A stretch of DNA of 7,815 nucleotides from JBDHZK01 sp039811865. Lineage in GTDB: Bacteria > Actinomycetota > Actinomycetes > Propionibacteriales > Propionibacteriaceae. A program made the position numbers and the translations under genes. The notes beneath the pieces are model-generated. The model did no database searches. It was given only the letters and a program-made list of their open reading frames with translations, and was not told where the DNA came from. This document shows positions 1 through 5,176 of this stretch, piece after piece; within the stretch, counting starts at the first letter, position 1; the number at the start of each line of letters is the position of its first letter. The stretch spans positions 1-7,815 of the forward strand of contig JBDHZK010000126.1 of the NCBI GenBank assembly GCA_039811865.1, in the 5' to 3' direction.

Positions 1-656
1 AGCGGGACGCCGACCAGCGCCGCCCTGGTGGCCGGGCTGGTGAGCCCGACGCTGCGCTTGAGGACGGCGAACAGTTGGCGTAAATGGTCGGTGCCGACCG
101 GGTTCAGCGTTCGATGCAGGGCCCATGGGATGATGCTGATCGCCGCCCCGACGGTGAGCATGACGCCGGCTCCGATCCAGGAGCCGCGCTGCAGGTGGCC
201 CGGGAATGCCGACCGCATCCGGATGACCCAGAACAGCAACGCGCCCGACAGCGCGGTTTCGAATACGTCCAGCGCCGTGTACCAGTCGAACGGGATCGCC
301 TCTGCGAGCATGCCCCAGAAGGACACGAGCCCGACCAGGAGCCCCATGCCTTGCATCAGGCCCACCACGATCAGGCCAACACGCTTTCGCCCGACCAGCG
401 CTCTGGTGATCAGGACCAGCGCGACGATCGAGGCGAAGGTTCCGGTGACCGGGACGTTGATCGCCCAGAAGACCAGCTCCAACCAGAACGTCGGCTGGCG
501 CGAGCGAGACATCAGCCAAACCAATACCCCGGCCACGGTGGAGGCGACGTAGAGCCAGATCAGGATCCGGGCAGATCTCTCGGCGAAGGAGTTTGGATCG
601 TTCGGTAGTGCAATCGGGCGCTGCCTGGACACTCTTGGCGGCTGGAGGGCGTTCAT
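1..656 (-). CDS. LysX/MprF-like aminoacyl-phosphatidylglycerol synthase, N-terminal membrane domain (partial)
   Basis: The minus-strand frame starting at the ATG at 656 stays open for 218 codons to the window edge, so the gene is cut and its catalytic C-terminal part is not seen. A purine-rich GGGAAGGA stretch lies just before the ATG. The visible protein has a soluble start (about 1-30) and five predicted membrane segments (about 31-49, 57-84, 93-115, 127-146, 160-180). Short basic loops (GRKR near 89-92) and a segment with FPGHLQRGSW near 151-160 match, from memory, the layout of the integral membrane part of mycobacterial LysX and related DUF2156 proteins. Those proteins transfer lysine or alanine from aminoacyl-tRNA to phosphatidylglycerol, lowering membrane negative charge and giving resistance to cationic peptides. 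The neighbouring membrane esterase supports the call, because such esterases sit beside lysX in other actinobacteria. It could instead be an MprF-like protein without the lysyl-tRNA synthetase domain. The family call rests on topology and local similarity, not catalytic residues. Confidence 0.68.
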   Translation of the reverse strand, partial: MNALQPPRVSRQRPIALPNDPNSFAERSARILIWLYVASTVAGVLVWLMSRSRQPTFWLELVFWAINVPVTGTFASIVALVLITRALVGRKRVGLIVVGLMQGMGLLVGLVSFWGMLAEAIPFDWYTALDVFETALSGALLFWVIRMRSAFPGHLQRGSWIGAGVMLTVGAAISIIPWALHRTLNPVGTDHLRQLFAVLKRSVGLTSPATRAALVGVP

Positions 657-698
657 GTTTCCTTCCCGAGGCGCCGACTTGTTGGCTGCGCACAAGGG

Positions 699-704
699 AG
701 TCTA
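699..704 (-). promoter_or_regulatory. Possible -10 box for the LysX-like gene
   Basis: On the minus strand TAGACT (704 to 699) fits the TAnnnT pattern and would place transcription start about 35 nt before the ATG at 656. I see no convincing -35 element upstream of it, so this is a weak prediction. Confidence 0.25.
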
Positions 705-861
705 TGTATCGCCCACGCGCGCTTTGCCCGATGGCCGGCGCCCGCGCACATCATGGTCGAAAGTCGGATCCGCTTGGCCGCGATTCCGACGAGAGTCTGG
801 GCTTGAAGCGGCCCGGTGAGCAGGCCCCGCCTGGGTCGTAGCCCCCGTGCCGAAGCGACGG

Positions 862-867
862 TACCCT
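862..867 (+). promoter_or_regulatory. -10 box TACCCT for a near-leaderless transcript of the Tat-exported protein
   Basis: TACCCT ends 8 nt before the ATG at 876, so transcription would begin at or within a base or two of the start codon. There is no Shine-Dalgarno sequence before this ATG, which agrees with leaderless translation as is common in actinobacteria. A short CAGGC/GCCTG inverted repeat lies upstream at 821-833. No good -35 hexamer is visible. Confidence 0.5.
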
Positions 868-875
868 CGGGTCAC

Positions 876-1586
876 ATGAGTTTGGACAGGGGTGAAGGGG
901 ACGGGGGCCGCGGCCTGTCCAGACGGCAGTTCGCGGCCGGGATCGCCTGGACGACACCCGCGGTGCTGGTGGTCGCTAGCGCCCCGGCGCTGGCGGCGTC
1001 CGGATGCTTCGTCCTCGACTGGAATCAGAAGGCGAATGGCACGGCTGCGGCTGGCGTCGCCTTCACTACCCAGAGCGCCGGCGGAGCCGCCGGGCCGACG
1101 ATCACTCCAACTCGAACCATCTCACCCGCCAACGCGAACAACACCACCTACGACATGAAGGTGGGCTACCAGGGGCGAGAACTCAACACGCTGGCCACGA
1201 TCTCAGGCATGTCCACCTCGAACCTAGGGTTGGTCCTGAACACGGCCTACGGCCCGTCCGGCTCACCCACCGAGGCAGTGACCTTCACCGTGTCGGCGCC
1301 CGTGACCTCCATCTCGTTCCAGCTTTACGGTTGGAACAGGTTGTCCACGTACTTCATCGAGACGCTGACGTTCAGTCGTTCCGTCACCCTCACCGGGACC
1401 AACCTGAACGCGACGACGGGCACGGGTACGTTCAATCGAACCGTCGATGAGGCCACGCCGACGAGCGTTACGGTCACGGCCACCTCAGCCACGGCGTTCA
1501 CAACTTTCTCGATGACCTTGACCGATACCAACTTCACCGGCCAAGACATGCGCCTTGGGATCGGCGATCTAACCGTCTGCAGTTGA
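876..1586 (+). CDS. Tat-exported beta-rich protein of unknown function
   Basis: The product is 236 residues when started at the ATG at 876. I prefer this to an upstream in-frame start at 816 because it puts the Tat motif near the N-terminus and a -10 box sits 8 nt before it. SRRQF at 15-19 is a twin-arginine motif, followed by a hydrophobic stretch (about 20-40) ending APALAAS, a likely signal peptidase site near residue 40. A cysteine at 44 follows in ASGC, but the -3 residue is alanine, so a lipoprotein is less likely than a free secreted protein. The mature part is rich in Thr, Ser and Ala with alternating hydrophobic residues, suggesting a beta sandwich. Its pattern (VTFTVSAPVTSISFQLYGW at 135-153, LGIGDLTVC near the end) resembles other actinobacterial secreted proteins in which such strands form one domain. 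Cys44 and Cys235 could pair to close the domain. I recognise no catalytic motif. It may be a surface or adhesive protein. It is divergent from the LysX-like gene and precedes the esterase by 87 bp. Confidence 0.75.
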   Translation: MSLDRGEGDGGRGLSRRQFAAGIAWTTPAVLVVASAPALAASGCFVLDWNQKANGTAAAGVAFTTQSAGGAAGPTITPTRTISPANANNTTYDMKVGYQGRELNTLATISGMSTSNLGLVLNTAYGPSGSPTEAVTFTVSAPVTSISFQLYGWNRLSTYFIETLTFSRSVTLTGTNLNATTGTGTFNRTVDEATPTSVTVTATSATAFTTFSMTLTDTNFTGQDMRLGIGDLTVCS

Positions 1587-1612
1587 CCTGGCCGTGTCCT
1601 CAATGGGTGGCT

Positions 1613-1641
1613 TTGGGGGCTCCTGGGTAGGTGAGTAGGCT
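1613..1641 (+). promoter_or_regulatory. Possible sigma70-type promoter for the esterase/SGNH pair
   Basis: TTGGGG (1613-1618) and TAGGCT (1636-1641) are separated by 17 bp. Transcription would begin near 1648, leaving a leader of about 26 nt that contains the Shine-Dalgarno sequence at 1663-1669. The -35 match is partial. Read-through from the Tat-protein gene is the alternative, since no terminator is evident between them. Confidence 0.35.
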
Positions 1642-1662
1642 CGCTTCGCCCGAACCTGTGCT

Positions 1663-1669
1663 GGGAGGA
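1663..1669 (+). promoter_or_regulatory. Strong ribosome binding site deciding a TTG start
   Basis: GGGAGGA lies 4 nt before the TTG at 1674 (the GGAGG core ends 5 nt before it), a good spacing. It supports use of this non-ATG start, the only start codon close to this site in the esterase frame. Confidence 0.7.
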
Positions 1670-1673
1670 ACGC

Positions 1674-2735
1674 TTGTTTGAACTGACGGGTGTGGCCACC
1701 CTCGGGATTGCGGCAGTCCTGGCCGCTGGGTCGCTGGCCCTAGTGGTCGCCTTGTGGGGACGTCGCGTCCTCACCAAGCGCTGGTGGGGGGCGCTTAGCC
1801 GGACGGTGCTGGTACTGCTGTCCCAGGTGACGGCAACTGCGCTGGTTTTCCTGCTGGTGAACAACGGTTACCGCTTCTATTCGACCTGGGGAGACCTGTT
1901 CGGGGTCGAGCAACCGGCGGGGCAGATCGACGTCCAACGCCTGCCGAGCGGGGATGGCCGGGTGGAGTTGCTGCCGATCAAGGCGGTGTCCGTCCCCGGC
2001 GCCTCCGGTCAGGCCATCGTGTGGCTACCCCCGCAATACTCCGACCCCGCCTTCGCGCATCACAAGTTCCCGGTGCTGATGTTCCTACACGGTGAGCCTT
2101 CGACCCCGGATGTCGTATTCACCCAGTACCAGTTCGCCGCCTACGCCAGCGCCGCCGTCGCCTCCGGAAAGGTGAAGCCGTTCATCGCGGTGTTCCCGCC
2201 GCTGAAGCCGTTGCCGCCCCGCGATACCGAATGCACGAACGTCCCCAAGGGCCCCCAAGCCGAGACCTGGCTCACCCACGATGTCGTCGACTCGGTGGTC
2301 GCTCGTTACCGAACGGACGGTCCCGGGCCGCGGTGGTCGCTCGCCGGCTGGAGCACCGGTGGTTTCTGCGCGGCGAAGCTGCTGCTGCGCCAGCCCACCC
2401 GATTCGGTGCCGCCGTCGTCTTCGGCGGCTATTTCGAGCCGCTGCTGGACCAAACCACGGGGGACCTGTTCGGTGGTAGCCAGGTGGTCAAGGACGCCAA
2501 CTCGCCCTTGCTGCTCTACCGCAAGCATGGGCTGCGCGGCGACCGGATGCTGATCATCGTCGGACGCCAGGACAAGCTCTCCTACAGCGACACGGTTCCG
2601 ATGATCGCTGCAACCAAGGGCGATCAGCGCGTCACGGTGACCGTGTTTCCCGAGGGTGGTCACAACGACCGCAACTACCGCGTGTTCGTGCCTGGGGCGT
2701 TGGAGTGGCTAGGAGCCGGTGGTGCGTTCGGCTAG
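1674..2735 (+). CDS. Membrane-anchored alpha/beta-hydrolase, esterase D family
   Basis: The product is 353 residues. Two hydrophobic segments (about 7-29 and 43-64) anchor it, then NNGYRFYSTWGDLFG (63-77) leads into a hydrolase domain predicted to lie outside the membrane. The fold motifs are visible: LMFLHGEP (135-142, oxyanion region), GWSTGG (225-230) with nucleophile Ser227, VGRQD ending at Asp300, and GGHND with His330, giving a Ser-Asp-His triad. The domain matches the esterase D / mycolyltransferase-like superfamily (PF00756 type). From memory, mycobacteria carry a similar membrane esterase (Rv1639c) beside lysX, and in Corynebacterium and Enterococcus an esterase next to an aminoacyl-PG synthase removes the amino acid from the lipid. 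A role as aminoacyl-phosphatidylglycerol hydrolase here is therefore a reasonable inference but unproven. A trehalose ester or other envelope ester substrate is possible. The start is TTG with a strong ribosome binding site. The last codons overlap the next gene, indicating co-transcription. Confidence 0.82.
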   Translation: MFELTGVATLGIAAVLAAGSLALVVALWGRRVLTKRWWGALSRTVLVLLSQVTATALVFLLVNNGYRFYSTWGDLFGVEQPAGQIDVQRLPSGDGRVELLPIKAVSVPGASGQAIVWLPPQYSDPAFAHHKFPVLMFLHGEPSTPDVVFTQYQFAAYASAAVASGKVKPFIAVFPPLKPLPPRDTECTNVPKGPQAETWLTHDVVDSVVARYRTDGPGPRWSLAGWSTGGFCAAKLLLRQPTRFGAAVVFGGYFEPLLDQTTGDLFGGSQVVKDANSPLLLYRKHGLRGDRMLIIVGRQDKLSYSDTVPMIAATKGDQRVTVTVFPEGGHNDRNYRVFVPGALEWLGAGGAFG

Positions 2736-3534
2736 GCCTGGCCGGCGGCGCTGGATCTGGGTCGTGTTGGCACTGATCGTCGTCGGCCTCGCATTGGGCC
2801 TGGCCGACACCTGGCCATGGAACCCCCTCAGCGGCACCGTGCAGGTCACCCCCGGCGGGGCGACTCCGGGGCCCGCTGGCAGCCCAAGGCTGCGAGTGGT
2901 CGGGCTGGGCGACTCGGTCATGGCTGGCGACAACTGTGGCTGTCGCGGGATCCCGGCGCGCTACGCCGAGCGCTTGGCCACGGCCCGCGAGACCGGAGTG
3001 GACTGGCAGAACCTGGGGGAGGAGGGAATCACCAGCGACGATCTGGTCTCGATCCTGACCGATGAGGCGGCCGTCCGCGCCGCGGTGGCGCGAGCCGACG
3101 TCGTGCTGCTGACGATCGGGGCCAACGACATGTACGCCCTGCCCGATTCGTGGGCCTGCAACCAGCAATGCATCGACAAGGCTGCCTCCGCGACCGGCGG
3201 ACGGATCGCGCAGATCCTGAGCCTGATTCGCCAGCTCCGCGCGCACCAACCCACTCGCGTGCTCGTGACCACCTATTGGAACGTGTTCACCGATGGGGCG
3301 GTGGCCAGGTCTTCGGAGACCGAATCGGAGCTCCAATGGGATCGGCGGGTGACCGAGGCGACGAACTCCGCGATCTGCGCGAGTCTTGATCAACGGTCCA
3401 CCTGTGTCGATCTCGACACCCCCTTTCACGACACGCCGACCGGCGATCCGAGTCGCTACTTGGCTGACGACGGCGATCACCCCAACGCCGACGGAGTCGA
3501 ACTGATCGTCACCCGGCTGCTCGCCGCCGGCTAG
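2722..3534 (+). CDS. SGNH/GDSL-family hydrolase with N-terminal membrane anchor
   Basis: The product is 270 residues. A basic start (RSARPGRRR) and one hydrophobic helix (about 11-28) indicate membrane anchoring or a signal peptide with the rest outside. SGNH blocks are in order: GLGDSVMAGD with Ser65, a Gly in NLGEEG near 99-102, GAND with Asn135, and DGDHPN with Asp250 and His253. The catalytic Ser, Gly, Asn and His residues are therefore all present. Six cysteines (72, 74, 146, 150, 219, 228) suit up to three disulfides in an exported enzyme. Family members hydrolyse lipids, acetyl groups on cell-wall polymers, or other esters, and the substrate cannot be read from the sequence. GTG codons occur at 2719 and 2722. 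I chose 2722 because AGGAG at 2711-2715 is 6 nt from it but only 3 nt from 2719. The start lies 14 bp inside the esterase gene, implying translational coupling. Confidence 0.85.
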   Translation: MRSARPGRRRWIWVVLALIVVGLALGLADTWPWNPLSGTVQVTPGGATPGPAGSPRLRVVGLGDSVMAGDNCGCRGIPARYAERLATARETGVDWQNLGEEGITSDDLVSILTDEAAVRAAVARADVVLLTIGANDMYALPDSWACNQQCIDKAASATGGRIAQILSLIRQLRAHQPTRVLVTTYWNVFTDGAVARSSETESELQWDRRVTEATNSAICASLDQRSTCVDLDTPFHDTPTGDPSRYLADDGDHPNADGVELIVTRLLAAG

Positions 3535-3670
3535 CGTCCCAGCTCCATGGCGTGAGCGCTTGGAAGCGAGGACGATCAGGTTCACTTCTCGACGCCGGCA
3601 CCGCCCGTTTTCGAGCGCCGATCGGGCGGACCCTCCGTCGCGCTTAGGGCCCGATTCCGTCGCGCACCTG

Positions 3671-3696
3671 CTCGTTCCTCGAGCTTGTCGAAAGGT
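3671..3696. repeat. Short palindromic element of the dispersed TCGACAAGCTCGA type
   Basis: The core CCTCGAGCTTGTCGAAAGG contains TCGA arms around GCTTG. On the other strand it reads CCTTTCGACAAGCTCGAGG. From memory, closely related TTCGACAAGCTC sequences occur in many intergenic copies in some high-GC actinobacterial genomes. Only one copy is in this window, so its repeat status is inferred. Confidence 0.4.
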
Positions 3697-3726
3697 ACGG
3701 GCTTGGACTCTTCGTCGGGTCTGGGG

Positions 3727-3750
3727 GCGGCAGCCGATTGCCGCTGCCGC
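3727..3750. promoter_or_regulatory. Inverted repeat upstream of the LOG gene promoter
   Basis: GCGGCAGC (3727-3734) and GCTGCCGC (3743-3750) are perfect complements around an 8-nt spacer. The right arm reaches the -35 region of the promoter whose -10 is at 3771, so it could be an operator. It could also act as a weak terminator for the SGNH gene, being followed only by ATTTGG. Confidence 0.35.
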
Positions 3751-3770
3751 ATTTGGCGCCGGGCCGCGGA

Positions 3771-3776
3771 TACGCT
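3771..3776 (+). promoter_or_regulatory. -10 box TACGCT for a leaderless LOG transcript
   Basis: TACGCT ends 7 nt before the GTG at 3784, the spacing expected when transcription starts at the start codon itself. No Shine-Dalgarno sequence precedes the GTG. This box also argues against the longer in-frame start at 3685. Confidence 0.5.
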
Positions 3777-3783
3777 GCGAATC

Positions 3784-4563
3784 GTGTCCGAGAACGAAGC
3801 TCAGCGCCAACCCGCCTCGACCGGCGGGCTGAGGGCTCGCCAGCGCCAGGGTCCGGTTTTCCGCCGGCACGACCAGGTGCTGCCCACCACCACCGACCAG
3901 CGGCTCCTGGCGTCCAAGGGACGCAACGACTGGGTGCACACCGATCCATGGCGAGTACTGCGGATCCAGGCCGAGTTCGTCGAGGGCTTTGGCACCTTGG
4001 CCGAGCTCGGCCCCGCGGTCAGCGTCTTCGGGTCTGCCCGCACTCGCCGCGATCACGCCGACTACGCCTCGGCAGAGGATGTCGGTCGCGCCCTCGTGCA
4101 GGCCGGCTTCGCCGTTATCACCGGCGGCGGGCCGGGGGCCATGGAGGCGGCCAACAAGGGTGCGCTCGAAGCGGGTGGTGTGTCGGTCGGCTTGGGAATC
4201 GAGTTGCCGTTCGAGTCCGAGCTGAATCCCTACGTTTCGCTCGGTATCAACTTCAGATACTTCTTCGCCCGCAAGGTGATGTTCCTGAAGTACTCGCGCG
4301 GTTTCGTCGTCATGCCCGGCGGATTCGGCACTTTCGATGAGTTGTTCGAGGCGCTGACCCTGGCGCAGACGCAAAAGGTGACCAGGTTCCCGATCGTCTT
4401 GTTCGGGACGTCCTATTGGCGGGGGCTGATCTCCTGGCTGGAGGAGACCGTGCGACACAACGGTTATGTCGGCCCGGACGATCTGCACATGTTCTCCGTC
4501 ACCGACAGCGTCGCGGAGGTGGTCAGCGTGATGATCGACCATCAGCCGGTCCGGCCAGAGTAG
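3784..4563 (+). CDS. LOG-family (TIGR00730) nucleotide phosphoribohydrolase
   Basis: The product is 259 residues with a Rossmann-type fold. LOG enzymes release cytokinin bases or adenine from nucleoside 5'-monophosphates by hydrolysing the N-glycosidic bond. Older annotations call them lysine decarboxylases, which is wrong for this family. Visible motifs are VFGSAR (81-86), GGGPGAMEAAN (114-124) and PGGFGTFDE (178-186). Arg163 and Glu186 are 23 residues apart, the same spacing as the catalytic Arg98/Glu121 pair I recall from a corynebacterial LOG. A 70-residue N-terminal extension including TTDQRLL and DWVHTDPWRVLRIQ marks the longer actinobacterial form usually found near dapE and glgA/glgC. 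I start at GTG 3784 because a -10 box lies 7 nt upstream and the segment from 3685 (TTG) to there looks non-coding. The DivIVA-domain gene follows after 30 bp, probably in the same transcript. Its true cellular substrate is unknown. Confidence 0.9.
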   Translation: MSENEAQRQPASTGGLRARQRQGPVFRRHDQVLPTTTDQRLLASKGRNDWVHTDPWRVLRIQAEFVEGFGTLAELGPAVSVFGSARTRRDHADYASAEDVGRALVQAGFAVITGGGPGAMEAANKGALEAGGVSVGLGIELPFESELNPYVSLGINFRYFFARKVMFLKYSRGFVVMPGGFGTFDELFEALTLAQTQKVTRFPIVLFGTSYWRGLISWLEETVRHNGYVGPDDLHMFSVTDSVAEVVSVMIDHQPVRPE

Positions 4564-4593
4564 GGAGTTGGGCGGGCATGGGAGCATGACCAG

Positions 4594-4908
4594 ATGCAGT
4601 GGTTCTTGTGGACGCTGGCCGTCGTCATTCTCGGGGTCGCAGCGGTGGCCGCGTCCGGGCGGCTGGGTGGGCTCCCCGAAGTCGTGAACGACACCCCAAG
4701 ACCTTGGATTCCGGCGGGCGACTTGGACGCCGAGGCCCTGCGTAACGTCCGCTTCGCTGTCGTTACCCGGGGTTACTCGATGGAACAGGTGGACGCTTTG
4801 CTGGATCGCCTGGCCGATCAGCTCTCCCAGACACGCCAGCCGCCATCAGAGCCGTTGGCCACATCGTCTCCGGCGCGCCCCGAGACGGATACCGCCCCGG
4901 GGTTGTGA
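4594..4908 (+). CDS. Small DivIVA-domain membrane protein
   Basis: The product is 104 residues. Residues 3-20 form one membrane helix, followed by SGRLGGLPEV and a linker. Residues about 42-80 carry the DivIVA-domain signature, with LRNVRFAVVTRGYSMEQVDALL (49-70) leading into a short helix that ends by 80. The C-terminus (81-104) is Pro/Ser/Thr-rich and likely disordered. DivIVA-type segments bind curved membrane and recruit growth or division proteins. This short, single-pass form is a conserved actinobacterial neighbour of the glg genes (compare Rv1209, from memory) and has no assigned function that I know. GGGAG at 4580-4584 lies 9 nt before the ATG. The gene is 30 bp behind the LOG gene and likely shares its transcript. 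The stop codon lies just upstream of the promoter of the DUF3117 gene. Confidence 0.85.
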   Translation: MQWFLWTLAVVILGVAAVAASGRLGGLPEVVNDTPRPWIPAGDLDAEALRNVRFAVVTRGYSMEQVDALLDRLADQLSQTRQPPSEPLATSSPARPETDTAPGL

Positions 4909-4911
4909 GTT

Positions 4912-4938
4912 TGAGATAATGGGTGGGAGTAGCTCCCA
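4912..4938 (+). promoter_or_regulatory. Extended -10 promoter with a palindrome over the likely start of transcription
   Basis: TGAGATAAT (4912-4920) is an extended -10 (TG, one base, GATAAT), close to consensus and AT-rich for this genome. No -35 is visible, as expected for this class. Transcription should begin near 4926-4928, inside a perfect inverted repeat TGGGAG-TAG-CTCCCA (4924-4938). That repeat could be an operator or a hairpin at the very 5' end of the mRNA. The promoter starts 3 bp after the DivIVA-gene stop codon. Confidence 0.6.
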
Positions 4939-4953
4939 ACGAGAGAGGTCGCG

Positions 4954-5121
4954 ATGGCTGCAATGAAGCCGCGGACGGGCGCCGGGCCCATCGAGGTCAC
5001 CAAGGAGACCAAAGGAATCGTCCTGCGAATCCCTGCCGAGGGTGGCGGTCGCCTCGTGGTGGAGATGAACGAGTCGGAGGCAACCGAACTCCTCGAGGCC
5101 CTACGCAGCGTGGTCGGCTGA
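4954..5121 (+). CDS. DUF3117 small conserved actinobacterial protein
   Basis: The product is 55 residues, a typical length for the family. It begins MAAMKPRTGAGPIEVTKETK, continues with GIVLRIPAEGGGRLVVEMN (21-39), which looks like paired beta strands, and ends in a short helix (ESEATELLEALRSVVG, 40-55). This pattern is very strongly conserved across Actinobacteria (Rv1211 in M. tuberculosis, from memory), but no function is established to my knowledge. AGAGG at 4944-4948 lies 5 nt before the ATG. It has its own extended -10 promoter and is followed after 19 bp by a strong terminator, so it may be expressed as a separate short mRNA, at higher level than the genes before it. No membrane segment or metal-binding motif is visible. 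Confidence 0.93.
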   Translation: MAAMKPRTGAGPIEVTKETKGIVLRIPAEGGGRLVVEMNESEATELLEALRSVVG

Positions 5122-5140
5122 CCGACACCGCAACAACCGA

Positions 5141-5174
5141 AGGCCCCCGGCGCGCGCCGGGGGCCTCAGCTTTT
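5141..5174. terminator. Bidirectional rho-independent terminator between DUF3117 and glgA
   Basis: AGGCCCCCGGCGC (5141-5153) is followed directly by its exact complement GCGCCGGGGGCCT (5154-5166), a perfect 26-nt palindrome that would fold with a 4-nt loop. On the plus strand TTTT follows at 5171-5174. On the minus strand the hairpin begins 11 nt past the glgA stop and is followed by a T-rich TTGTTG stretch, so it can serve both convergent genes. Confidence 0.85.
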
Positions 5175-5176
5175 GC

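Larger units (their letters stand above)
3535..3783. other. Intergenic stretch with inverted and direct repeats, no gene
   Basis: No convincing coding region is present. It holds an inverted repeat CCGCCCG (3601-3607) / CGGGCGG (3623-3629) without a following T run, a direct repeat TCCGTCGCGC at 3634-3643 and 3656-3665 (22 bp apart), a short palindromic element at 3671-3696, a hairpin at 3727-3750, and the promoter of the LOG gene. No classic terminator follows the SGNH gene. Confidence 0.6.

Noticed and set aside
28..608. Two long plus-strand open frames (28-552 and 84-608)
   Set aside because: They lie opposite the LysX-like membrane gene. Their products are rich in Arg, Pro, Asp and Thr without any domain, whereas the minus strand encodes clean hydrophobic segments.
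816..875. Upstream start for the Tat-exported protein adding 20 residues
   Set aside because: It would push the twin-arginine motif away from the N-terminus and would place the -10 box inside the gene. No ribosome binding site was seen for it.
593..957. Small open frames in the gap between the LysX-like and Tat-protein genes
   Set aside because: Neither the plus-strand frame (593-841) nor the minus-strand frame (751-957) has a ribosome binding site or protein-like composition, and they overlap the promoters or the start of better supported genes.
3685..3783. Upstream TTG start for the LOG protein adding 33 residues
   Set aside because: The added segment looks non-coding, begins within a palindromic repeat, and contains the hairpin and -10 box that fit a start at 3784.
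2632..4587. A 651-codon minus-strand open frame
   Set aside because: It runs antisense across the SGNH and LOG genes, both of which have full catalytic motifs. Long antisense frames are a by-product of high GC content.
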